In this document: one piece after another, positions 46,259 through 54,726 of the stretch
Layout: each line of letters opens with the position of its first letter
Numbering within the stretch: the stretch's first letter is position 1
From: Sulfitobacter sp. F26204
GTDB lineage: Bacteria > Pseudomonadota > Alphaproteobacteria > Rhodobacterales > Rhodobacteraceae
NCBI RefSeq assembly: GCF_026410305.1
Contig: NZ_JAPMLQ010000002.1
Coordinates: 186,001 to 250,000 of the forward strand
DNA: 64,000 nucleotides
Direction of reading: 5' to 3'
The notes under the pieces: generated by a model
What the model was told of the DNA's origin: nothing
Databases searched by the model: none
The model's input: the letters and a program-made list of their open reading frames with translations, nothing else
Position numbers and translations under genes: made by a program

Positions 46259-47815
46259 ATGATACGATTCCTGTCTAGCGTTGCGGCACTTGGTCTGATG
46301 GCCGGTGGTGCTGCTGCCGATTATACACTGACGATCTTGCACACTAACGACTTTCATGCGCGGTTCGAGCCGATCAGCAAATATGACGGGCCCTGTTCTG
46401 CTGAGGATAATGCAGAAGGCAAGTGTTTTGGTGGTTCCGCAAGATTGATGACTGCGATCACCGAGGCGCGGGCGCGTTCGACTAACTCGATCCTCGTCGA
46501 TGGCGGGGATCAGTTTCAGGGCACGCTGTTCTACACCTATTACAAGGGTGCATTGGCCGCGGAGATGATGAACCAGATGGGATATGACGGCATGACCGTC
46601 GGTAACCACGAATTTGATGACGGGCCAGAAGTGTTGAAAGGCTTTATGGATGCGGTGGAATTCCCGGTCCTGATGTCCAATGCGGATGTTTCGGGTGAGC
46701 CCTTGCTCGCGGATAGTCTGGCCAAGTCAGCCGTGATTGAGCGGGGCGGTGAAAAGCTGGGTCTGATCGGTCTGACGCCCGAAGATACAGACGAGCTGGC
46801 CAGTCCTGGCGACAATATCACCTTTTCCGATCCGGTGGCGGCGGTGCAGGCCGAAGTTGACAAGCTGACGGCTCAGGGGGTGAACAAAATCATCGTGCTG
46901 AGCCATTCCTCATATGGTGTTGACCAAAAGGTCGCCGAAGGCACCACCGGTGTTGACGTCATTGTCGGTGGACATTCCAACACCCTGCTGTCCAACACCA
47001 ACGAACGTGCCGAAGGGCCTTACCCAACGATGGTTGGCAATACTGCGATCGTGCAGGCCTATGCCTATGGTAAATTTCTGGGAGAGTTGAACGTCACCTT
47101 TGATGATGCGGGCAATATCACCGAAGCGAAAGGCGAACCTGTGGTTCTTGACGCTGCCGTGACCGAAGACGAAGGCACGATCGCGCGCATCACCGAGGCT
47201 GCAGGCCCATTGGAAGAAATCCGCAACAAGGTGGTAGCGCAGACCGATGAAGTGATCGGTGGTGATCGCGACGTTTGTCGGGCCATGGAATGTACGATGG
47301 GCAACCTGATTGCCGATGCGATGCTGGATCGTGTTGCGAACCAGGGGATCCAGGTGGCTTTTCAGAACAGTGGGGGCATCCGCGCATCGATTGACGCGGG
47401 GGAAGTGACCATGGGCGAAGTATTGACGGTACTGCCATTCCAGAACACGCTGTCCACCTTCCAGGTGACGGGTGCCGTCCTGTTGGAGGCACTTGAAAAC
47501 GGCGTGTCGCAGGTTGAGGAAGGTGCCGGGCGTTTCCCGCAGGTTGCAGGGATGACCTATGCCTTTGACGCTGCTGCAGAAGTTGGTTCGCGGGTAAGTG
47601 ACGTGACAGTAGGCGGTGAGCCGCTCGATCCGGCGGCGACATATGGCATTGTGTCCAACAACTATGTACGCAACGGCGGAGACGGCTACGAAATGTTCAA
47701 GAACGCTGCCAACGCCTATGATTTCGGCCCAGATGTGGCAGATGTCACGGCCGAATACATTGCCGCCCATGCGCCGTACAAACCCTATACGGATGGACGG
47801 ATCACCAAAAAGTAA
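46259..47815 (+). CDS. Periplasmic 5'-nucleotidase (UshA/CpdB superfamily)
   Basis: 518 residues with a signal peptide (MIRFLSSVAALGLMAGGAAA). N-terminal calcineurin-like metallophosphatase: LTILHTNDFHARFEP, ILVDGGDQFQGTL, TVGNHEFDDGPEVL and VIVGGHSNTLLS (metal ligands D/H/N/H). C-terminal 5'-nucleotidase domain with FQNSGGIRASIDAGEVTMGEVL and the substrate segment NNYVRNGGDGYEMF. Hydrolyses extracellular nucleotides to nucleosides, which fits scavenging with the cdd-deo operon. A strong terminator follows. Confidence 0.92.
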   Translation: MIRFLSSVAALGLMAGGAAADYTLTILHTNDFHARFEPISKYDGPCSAEDNAEGKCFGGSARLMTAITEARARSTNSILVDGGDQFQGTLFYTYYKGALAAEMMNQMGYDGMTVGNHEFDDGPEVLKGFMDAVEFPVLMSNADVSGEPLLADSLAKSAVIERGGEKLGLIGLTPEDTDELASPGDNITFSDPVAAVQAEVDKLTAQGVNKIIVLSHSSYGVDQKVAEGTTGVDVIVGGHSNTLLSNTNERAEGPYPTMVGNTAIVQAYAYGKFLGELNVTFDDAGNITEAKGEPVVLDAAVTEDEGTIARITEAAGPLEEIRNKVVAQTDEVIGGDRDVCRAMECTMGNLIADAMLDRVANQGIQVAFQNSGGIRASIDAGEVTMGEVLTVLPFQNTLSTFQVTGAVLLEALENGVSQVEEGAGRFPQVAGMTYAFDAAAEVGSRVSDVTVGGEPLDPAATYGIVSNNYVRNGGDGYEMFKNAANAYDFGPDVADVTAEYIAAHAPYKPYTDGRITKK

Positions 47816-47838
47816 CTGCAGTTACATGACGACAGAAG

Positions 47839-47870
47839 AAGGGCGCATCCTGTTGGTTGCGCCCTTTTTT
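47839..47870 (+). terminator. Rho-independent terminator after the 5'-nucleotidase
   Basis: GGGCGCA (47841-47847) pairs with TGCGCCC (47858-47864) around a 10-base loop, followed by six T. The stem is preceded by AGAAGAA. It is 26 bases beyond the stop. Confidence 0.9.
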
Positions 47871-48110
47871 GATCCCGTACCCACGCGGAAGCGGTCTGGA
47901 TTCCTTGCAAGAGCGGCGGTGCTGCGATAGCCTTGCCCGGTGTTCATGGAGATTCTATGCCCCGTTACTGAGGGGAGGCACTATCGCCTCCTGGTTTAAA
48001 TCCTGACAAAGCCAGAACGGCGATGATGCCGTGGCGGTCGGTTTATTCTTAGTCAATCCATACCATGAAGTGCGGATGTTTCCGCACGTCGAACACGAAA
48101 GTTCATCATA
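47871..48110. other. Intergenic region with two perfect hairpins
   Basis: 240 bases before the GNAT gene. No CDS seen. GGAGGC-ACTATC-GCCTCC (47974-47991) could occlude a ribosome-binding-like sequence, and GTGCGGA-TGTT-TCCGCAC (48070-48087) is a 7-bp stem with a 4-base loop, 23 bases before the GNAT start. The latter may be in the leader of the GNAT mRNA. Neither has a T-run, so they are not terminators. Confidence 0.4.
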
Positions 48111-48539
48111 ATGATTCGTACATACGACAGATCGGATGCCGATGCTCTGATCTCTATCTGGGACAAGGCAGAGGTTCTTGCCCATCCGTTTCTACCTGCT
48201 GACGTCAGAAACCAGGTGCGCAGGGATTTGCGTAATTTATACCTGCCGCATGCAGAAACCTGGGTACTTGAAGTCGCCGGAACTCCGGCAGGCTTTATCG
48301 CAATGATCGACACTGAAATCGGTGGCTTGTTCCTTCATCCATCCCACCAAAAGCAGGGTCTGGGCCGACAAATGGTTGACCATGTTGTGGCGTTGAAAGG
48401 GCCGCTTGAGGTCGAAGTATTCAAAGCCAACAAGATTGGTCTGCCATTTTACACACAGTATGGTTTTGAGATCATCGGTGAAGGCACATTCGAACCTACA
48501 GGCGATGAAACAGTCAAAATGGCGATGCCGACCACCTAG
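48111..48539 (+). CDS. GNAT-family N-acetyltransferase
   Basis: 142 residues, MIRTYDRSDADALISIWDKAE at the N-terminus. Acetyl-CoA pyrophosphate loop HQKQGLGRQMVDH is the Q/RxxGxG/A signature, and LPFYTQYGFEIIGE gives the later motif. The family acetylates amines of proteins, antibiotics or small metabolites; the substrate is unknown. Probably monocistronic. Confidence 0.85.
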   Translation: MIRTYDRSDADALISIWDKAEVLAHPFLPADVRNQVRRDLRNLYLPHAETWVLEVAGTPAGFIAMIDTEIGGLFLHPSHQKQGLGRQMVDHVVALKGPLEVEVFKANKIGLPFYTQYGFEIIGEGTFEPTGDETVKMAMPTT

Positions 48540-48838
48540 ATAGCATCCGGTGGAGGGCATGAGAGGACGGTGCCCTCCTCCATTGCTGCGCGTCATCGGG
48601 CATTGTGTGAAAGATCATCCGATGGCGGCGTTAGTCCGGGCATCGCAGATTGGTCACGTGAAAGGCTGAAAAAACAGTGCAACCACCATAGTCACACCAA
48701 TTTGCGATCTGACCCGAACCTCTTGGGCGTTCTCATCTTTGCCAAGACAACTGGATGAGCAATGGTTGTGCCTGGGTTTTGCGAAAGTGGGGGCATGCGG
48801 TTAGCATCACCAAAACCAGTAGCCAAGGAGAGACCCTG
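48540..48838. other. Intergenic region, nothing seen
   Basis: About 299 bases between GNAT and SRAP genes, containing scattered short frames without ribosome-binding sites. An upstream in-frame extension of the SRAP gene starts at 48755, but the SRAP family needs Cys as residue 2, which sets the start at 48839. Confidence 0.35.
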
Positions 48839-49519
48839 ATGTGCGGACGCATGGCCGTGACAATGCCACCCGATGCGATGGCGCAGCTTTTTGCTGCCGC
48901 GCCGGATAACGTCATGCCGCAACTGCCCAATTATAACGTTTGCCCGACCAATGATGTGCCCATCGTTACCGGTGACGGGCAGGGCGGGCGCAGGCTGCGT
49001 GCGATGCGCTGGGGGTTTATTCCGCGCTGGTACAAAAAACTGAATGGCGGACCTTTGCTTATCAATGCACGGGCTGAAACACTGGCGGAAAAACCTGCCT
49101 TTCGCGATGCTGCACGAACACGGCGGGGATTGGTTCCTGCCACAGGATTTTACGAATGGACCAAAGCCGCTGATGAGGGGCGCGATCCTTGGTACATTGA
49201 ACGAACGGATGGTGGGGTGCTGGCTCTGGCCGCTGTCTGGCAGGACTGGCAGGCGCCCGAGGGCGAGGTATTGTCCACCTGTGCAATCGTGACCACATGC
49301 GCAAATGCATCCATGCAGGCGATCCATCACAGGATGCCTGTCATTCTGGAGCCTGATGCCTGGGCGCTCTGGCTGGGGGAACAAGGAAAGGGCGCGGCAA
49401 CGCTGATGACCGCTGCACCAGATGATCTGTTGCAGTGGCACCGCGTTGACCGCGCCGTAAATTCCAATCGCGCCAGTGGGTCCGCGTTGATCCAACCTCT
49501 GGCGAGTGATGCCAGATGA
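48839..49519 (+). CDS. SRAP/HMCES-type SOS-response-associated protein
   Basis: 226 residues from MCGRMAVT. Cys2, which becomes the alpha-amino nucleophile after removal of Met, fixes the start. Other family residues: YNVCPTNDVPIV, MRWGFIPRW, NARAETLAEKPAFRD, PATGFYEW with the catalytic Glu, and IHHRMPVIL with the conserved His. Proteins of this family (YedK) form thiazolidine crosslinks with abasic sites in single-stranded DNA, shielding them at forks. It is alone here; the LexA-box question could not be answered by eye. Confidence 0.9.
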   Translation: MCGRMAVTMPPDAMAQLFAAAPDNVMPQLPNYNVCPTNDVPIVTGDGQGGRRLRAMRWGFIPRWYKKLNGGPLLINARAETLAEKPAFRDAARTRRGLVPATGFYEWTKAADEGRDPWYIERTDGGVLALAAVWQDWQAPEGEVLSTCAIVTTCANASMQAIHHRMPVILEPDAWALWLGEQGKGAATLMTAAPDDLLQWHRVDRAVNSNRASGSALIQPLASDAR

Positions 49520-49542
49520 AGACCGCGCTGGGCTGAGGGGTC

Positions 49543-49893
49543 TTAGTTTTCGTCAGAAGGGGCTTGGGCAAAGACGATTTCACCGGCAACTTCATTGCCC
49601 GCTGCGTCCAGACCCGAAAACTTTGGCGGGGTCTCGGCTTTGACTTCCAGTAGATAGGCCCCTTCGGATGCGATCGAACCGGAGGTCCATTGCTGGCCTT
49701 CACCGGTCAAGGTGTGAGACGTGTCACTGCGGTTTTGAAAGGTGATTTTGTCACCGGGCGTCGCAAAAACCAGATTAGGGAAATAGCTGCCATCATTGAT
49801 GATCACAACATGTTCCTCCGCATGCGCAGCACCGGCCACAAAACTGAGAGCAGCAGCAAGTGCTACAGCGCCCTTGCGATAAGAATTAAGCAT
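49543..49893 (-). CDS. Cupredoxin-fold periplasmic protein lacking copper ligands
   Basis: 116 residues with a signal peptide cleaved after AGAAHA (residue 25). The mature part (VVIINDGSYFPNLVFATPGDKITFQNRSDTSHTLTGEGQQWTSG split here into its two halves) is cupredoxin-like: the first-His segment SDTSHTLTG is kept. No Cys occurs anywhere and no Met after residue 1, so the Cys-His-Met cluster of type 1 copper sites is absent. It is unlikely to be a blue copper protein. Could be a redox-dead relative or a metal/lipid-binding protein. Monocistronic, convergent with SRAP. Confidence 0.65.
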   Translation of the reverse strand: MLNSYRKGAVALAAALSFVAGAAHAEEHVVIINDGSYFPNLVFATPGDKITFQNRSDTSHTLTGEGQQWTSGSIASEGAYLLEVKAETPPKFSGLDAAGNEVAGEIVFAQAPSDEN

Positions 49894-49998
49894 TGAAATG
49901 CTCCTTGTAACGGCCCCACCCGGTCACAGACAATTTTTCTTAAAGGGTAAATGCGGCGAAAGTTTGGCAAACAGGGCGGAAATTGGGAGGCACCGTGT

Positions 49999-50892
49999 TC
50001 ATTCCGATGTTTGGGCTTGTCCTGCCAACCAACTGCGAAAGGAAACTAGTGCAGCACCCTCATCGCGATCGGCAGGCCAGACGAGGAAGTAACTGCCGAT
50101 GCTCTGCGTGGATTGTGCCGACGCCAGCATGAGTTGACCATCCCGCAAATAGGGTTGCGCAAAGAATGTGGGCAACAGCGCGACACCAAGCCCATGGATC
50201 GCCGCCTGTGCCATTGTCGAGAATTGGTCAAACACCATACCGGAGGGCGGATCGGCAGTTACACCCAGGGCGGCAAGCCAACGTGCCCAACCGCGGGGGC
50301 GGGTCTCAAGATGCAACAGGGGATGGGCCAGCATGTCAGCAGCCTGGGTCAAGGGCGCTGCTATCATATCGGGTGCGCAAACGGGCACGACGGTTTCGGG
50401 CATCAGGGGCAGATAACGCACCCCCGGCCAATCCTCGTGACCAAAGTGAATGGCCGCATCGAACGGGCTGTCGGAAATCGCAAAGGGTTTGAGCCTTGTA
50501 CTGAGGTTGACGGTGACTTCTGGATGGGCCTCGGCGAAACCGCGCAGACGCGGGGCCAGCCAATGCATGCCGAATGCAGGAAGAATGGCAAGGTTCAATG
50601 TGCCGCCATGGGGGTTTGTGCGCAGGGAAACCGAGGCTTGTGCAAGCCGGTTGAGAATGTCGCGCACCTGCGGAACATAGGCCTGACCCGCTTGGGTCAG
50701 TGCCAATTGCCGGCCCTTGCGCAGGATCAGCACCACATCCAGTTGTTCCTCAAGAGCCTTGAGCTGGCGGCTGATCGCGCTTTGCGTCAGCGACAGCTCT
50801 TGTGCGGCGGCAGTCGCGGAACCCAGGCGCGCGACTGCCTCGAATGCCAGCAATGCCGAGATCGACGGCAGAAAGCGTCGCGGAGCAATCAT
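49999..50892 (-). CDS. LysR-family regulator (GcvA-like), next to gcdH
   Basis: 297 residues from [25 protein letters not shown], typical of GcvA-type LysR proteins; an ATG five codons further upstream is an equal alternative. [33 protein letters not shown]. The rest is the periplasmic-binding-like effector domain (about 90-297, [22 protein letters not shown]). It is divergent from gcdH, separated by 101 bases, so it probably regulates glutaryl-CoA degradation, with glutarate or glutaryl-CoA as a possible inducer (inference). Confidence 0.85.
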   Translation of the reverse strand: MIAPRRFLPSISALLAFEAVARLGSATAAAQELSLTQSAISRQLKALEEQLDVVLILRKGRQLALTQAGQAYVPQVRDILNRLAQASVSLRTNPHGGTLNLAILPAFGMHWLAPRLRGFAEAHPEVTVNLSTRLKPFAISDSPFDAAIHFGHEDWPGVRYLPLMPETVVPVCAPDMIAAPLTQAADMLAHPLLHLETRPRGWARWLAALGVTADPPSGMVFDQFSTMAQAAIHGLGVALLPTFFAQPYLRDGQLMLASAQSTQSIGSYFLVWPADRDEGAALVSFRSWLAGQAQTSE

Positions 50893-50993
50893 ATGATTTT
50901 TTCTCATACATCCAGTACAAAGCAGCGATAGTCTTTCCGTCCCGATTTTGCAATGATGCCACCGAACACTCCTCTTTCTCGAAAGGAATTGCG
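50893..50993. promoter_or_regulatory. Divergent LysR/gcdH promoter region
   Basis: 101 bases that must contain the promoters of both genes. I could not pick a clear T-N11-A LysR dyad by eye; AAAGGAATTGCG before the gcdH start is its ribosome-binding site. Confidence 0.35.
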
Positions 50994-52217
50994 ATGAGCG
51001 CCGAAACCCCCGCCCTGCGTGCCAAGGATGCGCCCGATCTGGGATCATTCGACTGGACCGATCCGTTCCGTCTGGACGGTCAATTGTCAGAAGACGAACG
51101 CATGATCCGCGACAGTGCGAAGTCCTACGCGCAGGAAAAACTGCAGCCGCGGGTAATCGAGGCCTATGCAAACGAGGAAACAGATCCGTCGATTTTCAAG
51201 GAAATGGGTGATATGGGCCTGCTCGGCATCACCATCCCAGAAGAATACGGCGGCCTCGGCGGCGGCTATGTGTCCTATGGTCTGGTTGCACGCGAGGTCG
51301 AGCGTGTGGATTCAGGGTATCGCTCTATGATGTCGGTACAGGCAAGCCTCGTGATGTATCCAATCTATGCCTATGGATCAGAAGCGCAGCGCAAGAAATA
51401 TCTGCCCAAACTGTGCTCCGGTGAATGGATCGGTTGTTTCGGCCTGACGGAACCCGATGCAGGATCCGACCCAGGCAGCATGAAAACCCGTGCGGTGAAA
51501 ACCGCGAATGGGTACAAGCTGACCGGTTCGAAAATGTGGATTTCCAATGCCCCGATTGCGGATGTCTTTGTGGTCTGGGCCAAAAGCGAAGAGCACGGGG
51601 GAAAGATCCGCGGCTTTGTTCTGGAAAAAGGCATGAAAGGCCTGAGCGCACCGAAGGTGGGGAACAAGTTGTCCCTGAGGGCGTCGATCACCGGCGAGAT
51701 CGTGATGGACGGTGTGGAAGTGGGCGAAGATGCTCTGTTGCCACATGTCTCCGGTCTGAAAGGACCGTTTGGCTGTTTGAACCGCGCGCGTTACGGTATT
51801 TCATGGGGGGCCATGGGCGCGGCGGAATTCTGCTGGCATGCGGCACGTCAATACGGTTTGGACCGCAAACAGTTCGGCAAGCCGCTGGCGCAGACCCAGT
51901 TGTTCCAGAAAAAGCTGGCTGATATGATGACCGAGATTTCACTGGGCCTGCAGGGGTCGTTGCAAGTTGGTCGTCTGATGGATCAGGCGAATGCGGCCCC
52001 CGAAATGATTTCTATCGTCAAGCGCAACAACTGTGGCAAAGCCCTCGAAGTGGCCCGTCACGCCCGCGACATGCATGGTGGCAACGGGATTTCCGGTGAG
52101 TTTCAGGTCATCCGCCATATGATGAACCTCGAGACAGTGAATACCTATGAGGGGACACATGATGTCCATGCGTTGATCCTTGGGCGTGCTCAAACCGGCC
52201 TTCAGGCGTTCTTTTGA
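50994..52217 (+). CDS. gcdH: Glutaryl-CoA dehydrogenase
   Basis: Oxidatively decarboxylates glutaryl-CoA to crotonyl-CoA, in lysine and aromatic degradation. 407 residues; AAAGGA precedes the ATG by six bases. [43 protein letters not shown] and the catalytic Glu segment [24 protein letters not shown] match the GcdH subgroup, with [23 protein letters not shown] as the GcdH version of the signature. Alone in an operon with the E1 fusion downstream (96 bases). Confidence 0.94.
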   Translation: MSAETPALRAKDAPDLGSFDWTDPFRLDGQLSEDERMIRDSAKSYAQEKLQPRVIEAYANEETDPSIFKEMGDMGLLGITIPEEYGGLGGGYVSYGLVAREVERVDSGYRSMMSVQASLVMYPIYAYGSEAQRKKYLPKLCSGEWIGCFGLTEPDAGSDPGSMKTRAVKTANGYKLTGSKMWISNAPIADVFVVWAKSEEHGGKIRGFVLEKGMKGLSAPKVGNKLSLRASITGEIVMDGVEVGEDALLPHVSGLKGPFGCLNRARYGISWGAMGAAEFCWHAARQYGLDRKQFGKPLAQTQLFQKKLADMMTEISLGLQGSLQVGRLMDQANAAPEMISIVKRNNCGKALEVARHARDMHGGNGISGEFQVIRHMMNLETVNTYEGTHDVHALILGRAQTGLQAFF

Positions 52218-52226
52218 CCCCGTGAT

Positions 52227-52265
52227 ACGCGCAGGCGCGTGATGAGTTTACGGGCAAGATGAAGC
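52227..52265 (+). repeat. Dispersed hairpin repeat, type B, copy 2
   Basis: ACGCGC-AG-GCGCGT (52227-52240) is a perfect 6-bp hairpin with a two-base loop, followed after G by ATGAGTTTA, two variable bases, and GGCAAGATGAAGC. The downstream sequence agrees with copy 1 (36533-36572) at all but the two variable positions while the stem sequence differs completely. Confidence 0.65.
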
Positions 52266-52313
52266 AGGGGCGCGTGGGAGACACGGGCCTCTGCGTTTTT
52301 ATGTGAGGGTGAT

Positions 52314-54509
52314 ATGGACCGCGTTTCGATCGTGCACGAGAATTTTCTGCGTCGTGTGGCTGCGGAGGATTTCCCCGCTGGTGATACGGATATTGGAGAT
52401 ATTGACCGGGAGGAAGCCTTGGGGCTTTACCGGGGGCAGGTGCTGTCGCGCGCCCTGGATGTGCAAAGTCGCGTGATGCAGAAGGCGGGACAGGGGTTTT
52501 ATACCATCGGGTCATCCGGGCATGAGGGGATGGCTGCCCTGGGGCATGCCCTGCGTGTCGATGATATTGCCTTTTTGCATTATCGTGATGCCGCCTTTCA
52601 GATTGCGCGGGCTGCCAAGGCGGGGCAGGCAGGGATGATGCGCGATATGTTGTTGTCCTTTGCCTGTTCGACAGAGGATCCAACCAGCGGCGGGCGCCAT
52701 AAGGTACTGGGCGCGCGCAGTTTGATGATCCCGCCCCAGACCTCGACCATCGCCAGTCATCTGCCCAAGGCGGTGGGGGCGGCACATTCGATCACTCTTG
52801 CCCGGCGTAACCGGCCGGAGCATGCGATTCTGGCACGGGATGCTATTGCGATGTGTTCGTTTGGGGATGCGTCATTGAATCACTCCACAGCGCAGGGCGC
52901 GATCAATGCGGCGGGATGGACCGCAGTACAGGGTATCCCCTTGCCCCTGTTGTTTGTCTGCGAAGACAACGGCATCGGAATATCGACCAAAACACCTACA
53001 GGATGGGTGAAAGCCACGATGTCGGTGCGGCCCGGTATGGCCTATTTCGAAGCCGATGGTCGCGATGTTTTTGCTGCTCTCCAGACCGCGCGAGAGGCAA
53101 CGGATTGGGTACGCCGCCATCGCAAGCCAGCGTTTTTGCATCTGCGTACCGTGCGACTTTACGGCCATGCAGGGCCGGATGTCGTGACCTCCTATCTTCC
53201 ACGTGCAGAAGTTGAAGCGGATGAGGCGCAGGATCCTTTGCTATATACAGCCGGGCATCTGGTTGCTTCGGGCAAGGTGACCGCCGCGCAGGTATTGGAA
53301 ATTTACACGGAGATGCTGGAGGAGGTTGCGCAGGCGGCAGAGGAGATGGCGGATACGCCCCGTTTGAAAACCGCAGGCGAGGTCATGGCCAGCCTGATCC
53401 CGCCGAAACGGGACGTCACACAAGGCAACGGGCCAAGCGCCGAACAGCGGGCGGAGATTTTTGGCAGTGACCTTGCGCAGATCGATCAACCTCAACCGAT
53501 GTCACGACTGATCAACTGGGCGATCCATGATCTGATGCTGCAATATCCCGAAACCCTGCTGATGGGAGAGGATGTCGGACGCAAAGGCGGTAACTATGGG
53601 GTGACCCAAAAGCTGCACGCGCGATTCGGTCCTGCACGGGTCATCGACACTTTGTTGGATGAACAGAGCATTCTGGGGCTGGCGATTGGTCTGGCGCATA
53701 ACGGCTTCATTCCGATGCCGGAAATCCAGTTTCTTGCCTATCTGCACAACGCCGAGGACCAATTGCGTGGGGAGGCAGCGACACTGCCGTTTTTCAGCAA
53801 GGGGCAATGGAGTAATCCGATGGTTTTGCGCATTTCCGCGCTTGGCTATCAGAAAGGCTTCGGTGGGCATTTCCACAATGACAATTCGCTGGCGGTGCTG
53901 CGCGACATTCCGGGGGTGATCATAGCCTGCCCATCAACCGGGGATGAGGCGGCGCAAATGCTGCGTGAATGCCATCGTTTGGCGCGCGAGGAGCAGCGTG
54001 TCGTGGTTTTCCTTGAGCCCATTGCGCTATATCCCATGCGTGATCTGGCCGAGGCGGGAGATGGTGAATGGATGCGTCACTATCCTGCACCGGATCAAAG
54101 AATCGGATTGGGCAGTGTCGGTGTGCATGGGGATGGTGCGGATATTGCCATTGTGACCTATGGCAACGGGCACTACCTGAGCCGTCAGGCCCAGCTTGAT
54201 CTGGCGCAAAGGGATGTTGAGGCACGGGTCATTGATCTGCGCTGGCTGGCACCGCTCCCCGAAGATGCCTTGCTGGAAGCCATAGGGGACCGCCCCGTAC
54301 TCATAGTCGACGAATGTCGTCGCACCGGAGGGCAGGCGGAGGCATTGATGGCGCTGTTGAGCGAGCAGGAAGTGACGCGTTTTGCGCGGCTGACCGCCGA
54401 AGACAGCTTTATCGCGACGGGACCTGCCTATGGCGCAACCTTGCCTTCGCGTGAAGGGATTGTGGCTGCGGCTGAAAACCTTCTGGCGGGAGCTGCCAAA
54501 CAGCAATGA
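52314..54509 (+). CDS. Fused 2-oxoacid dehydrogenase E1 (alpha and beta parts)
   Basis: 731 residues combining both E1 subunits of a branched-chain-type 2-oxoacid dehydrogenase. Residues about 1-345 are E1-alpha: FYTIGSSGHEGMAALGHALR, the TPP motif CSFGDASLNHSTAQGAINAAG and RTVRLYGHAGPD. About 390-731 is E1-beta: YPETLLMGEDVGRKGGNYGVTQ, VFLEPIALYPM, RVIDLRWLAPLP and LIVDECRRTGGQ. Decarboxylates a 2-oxoacid with TPP and loads the acyl group on E2, absent here. Position after gcdH suggests 2-oxoadipate or lysine-derived substrates, but isoleucine/valine acids are equally possible (inference). Confidence 0.88.
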   Translation: MDRVSIVHENFLRRVAAEDFPAGDTDIGDIDREEALGLYRGQVLSRALDVQSRVMQKAGQGFYTIGSSGHEGMAALGHALRVDDIAFLHYRDAAFQIARAAKAGQAGMMRDMLLSFACSTEDPTSGGRHKVLGARSLMIPPQTSTIASHLPKAVGAAHSITLARRNRPEHAILARDAIAMCSFGDASLNHSTAQGAINAAGWTAVQGIPLPLLFVCEDNGIGISTKTPTGWVKATMSVRPGMAYFEADGRDVFAALQTAREATDWVRRHRKPAFLHLRTVRLYGHAGPDVVTSYLPRAEVEADEAQDPLLYTAGHLVASGKVTAAQVLEIYTEMLEEVAQAAEEMADTPRLKTAGEVMASLIPPKRDVTQGNGPSAEQRAEIFGSDLAQIDQPQPMSRLINWAIHDLMLQYPETLLMGEDVGRKGGNYGVTQKLHARFGPARVIDTLLDEQSILGLAIGLAHNGFIPMPEIQFLAYLHNAEDQLRGEAATLPFFSKGQWSNPMVLRISALGYQKGFGGHFHNDNSLAVLRDIPGVIIACPSTGDEAAQMLRECHRLAREEQRVVVFLEPIALYPMRDLAEAGDGEWMRHYPAPDQRIGLGSVGVHGDGADIAIVTYGNGHYLSRQAQLDLAQRDVEARVIDLRWLAPLPEDALLEAIGDRPVLIVDECRRTGGQAEALMALLSEQEVTRFARLTAEDSFIATGPAYGATLPSREGIVAAAENLLAGAAKQQ

Positions 54510-54726
54510 GGTAGACAGGAACGATACTTGTGTAGAGAAACCCCATTGATTTGTTCAGGGATGACACAAAATCGTTGTGTGATCGATCGGCCCGTCCTGC
54601 GGCAGAATGTCAACTGACCTGGGCAGAAGATACAGGTGGGGCATCGGAGGCAGGTCACCTCTTTGGATGAAAACGGTCCGCACCTGGCGGAGCGCGGGAA
54701 CACCTGCCGGGTAATACTGGTTGGCT
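54510..54726. other. Intergenic region, no gene seen
   Basis: 217 bases between convergent genes (E1 fusion and the enolase-superfamily enzyme). A reverse frame with a cluster of Cys codons (54600-54660) has no start support and is treated as noncoding. No clear T-run terminator is seen on either strand. Confidence 0.35.

Noticed and set aside
54428..54703. Minus-strand frame with a Cys cluster after the E1 gene
   Set aside because: It overlaps the end of the E1 gene, lacks a start site, and the Cys pattern does not fit a known zinc or iron-sulfur motif.
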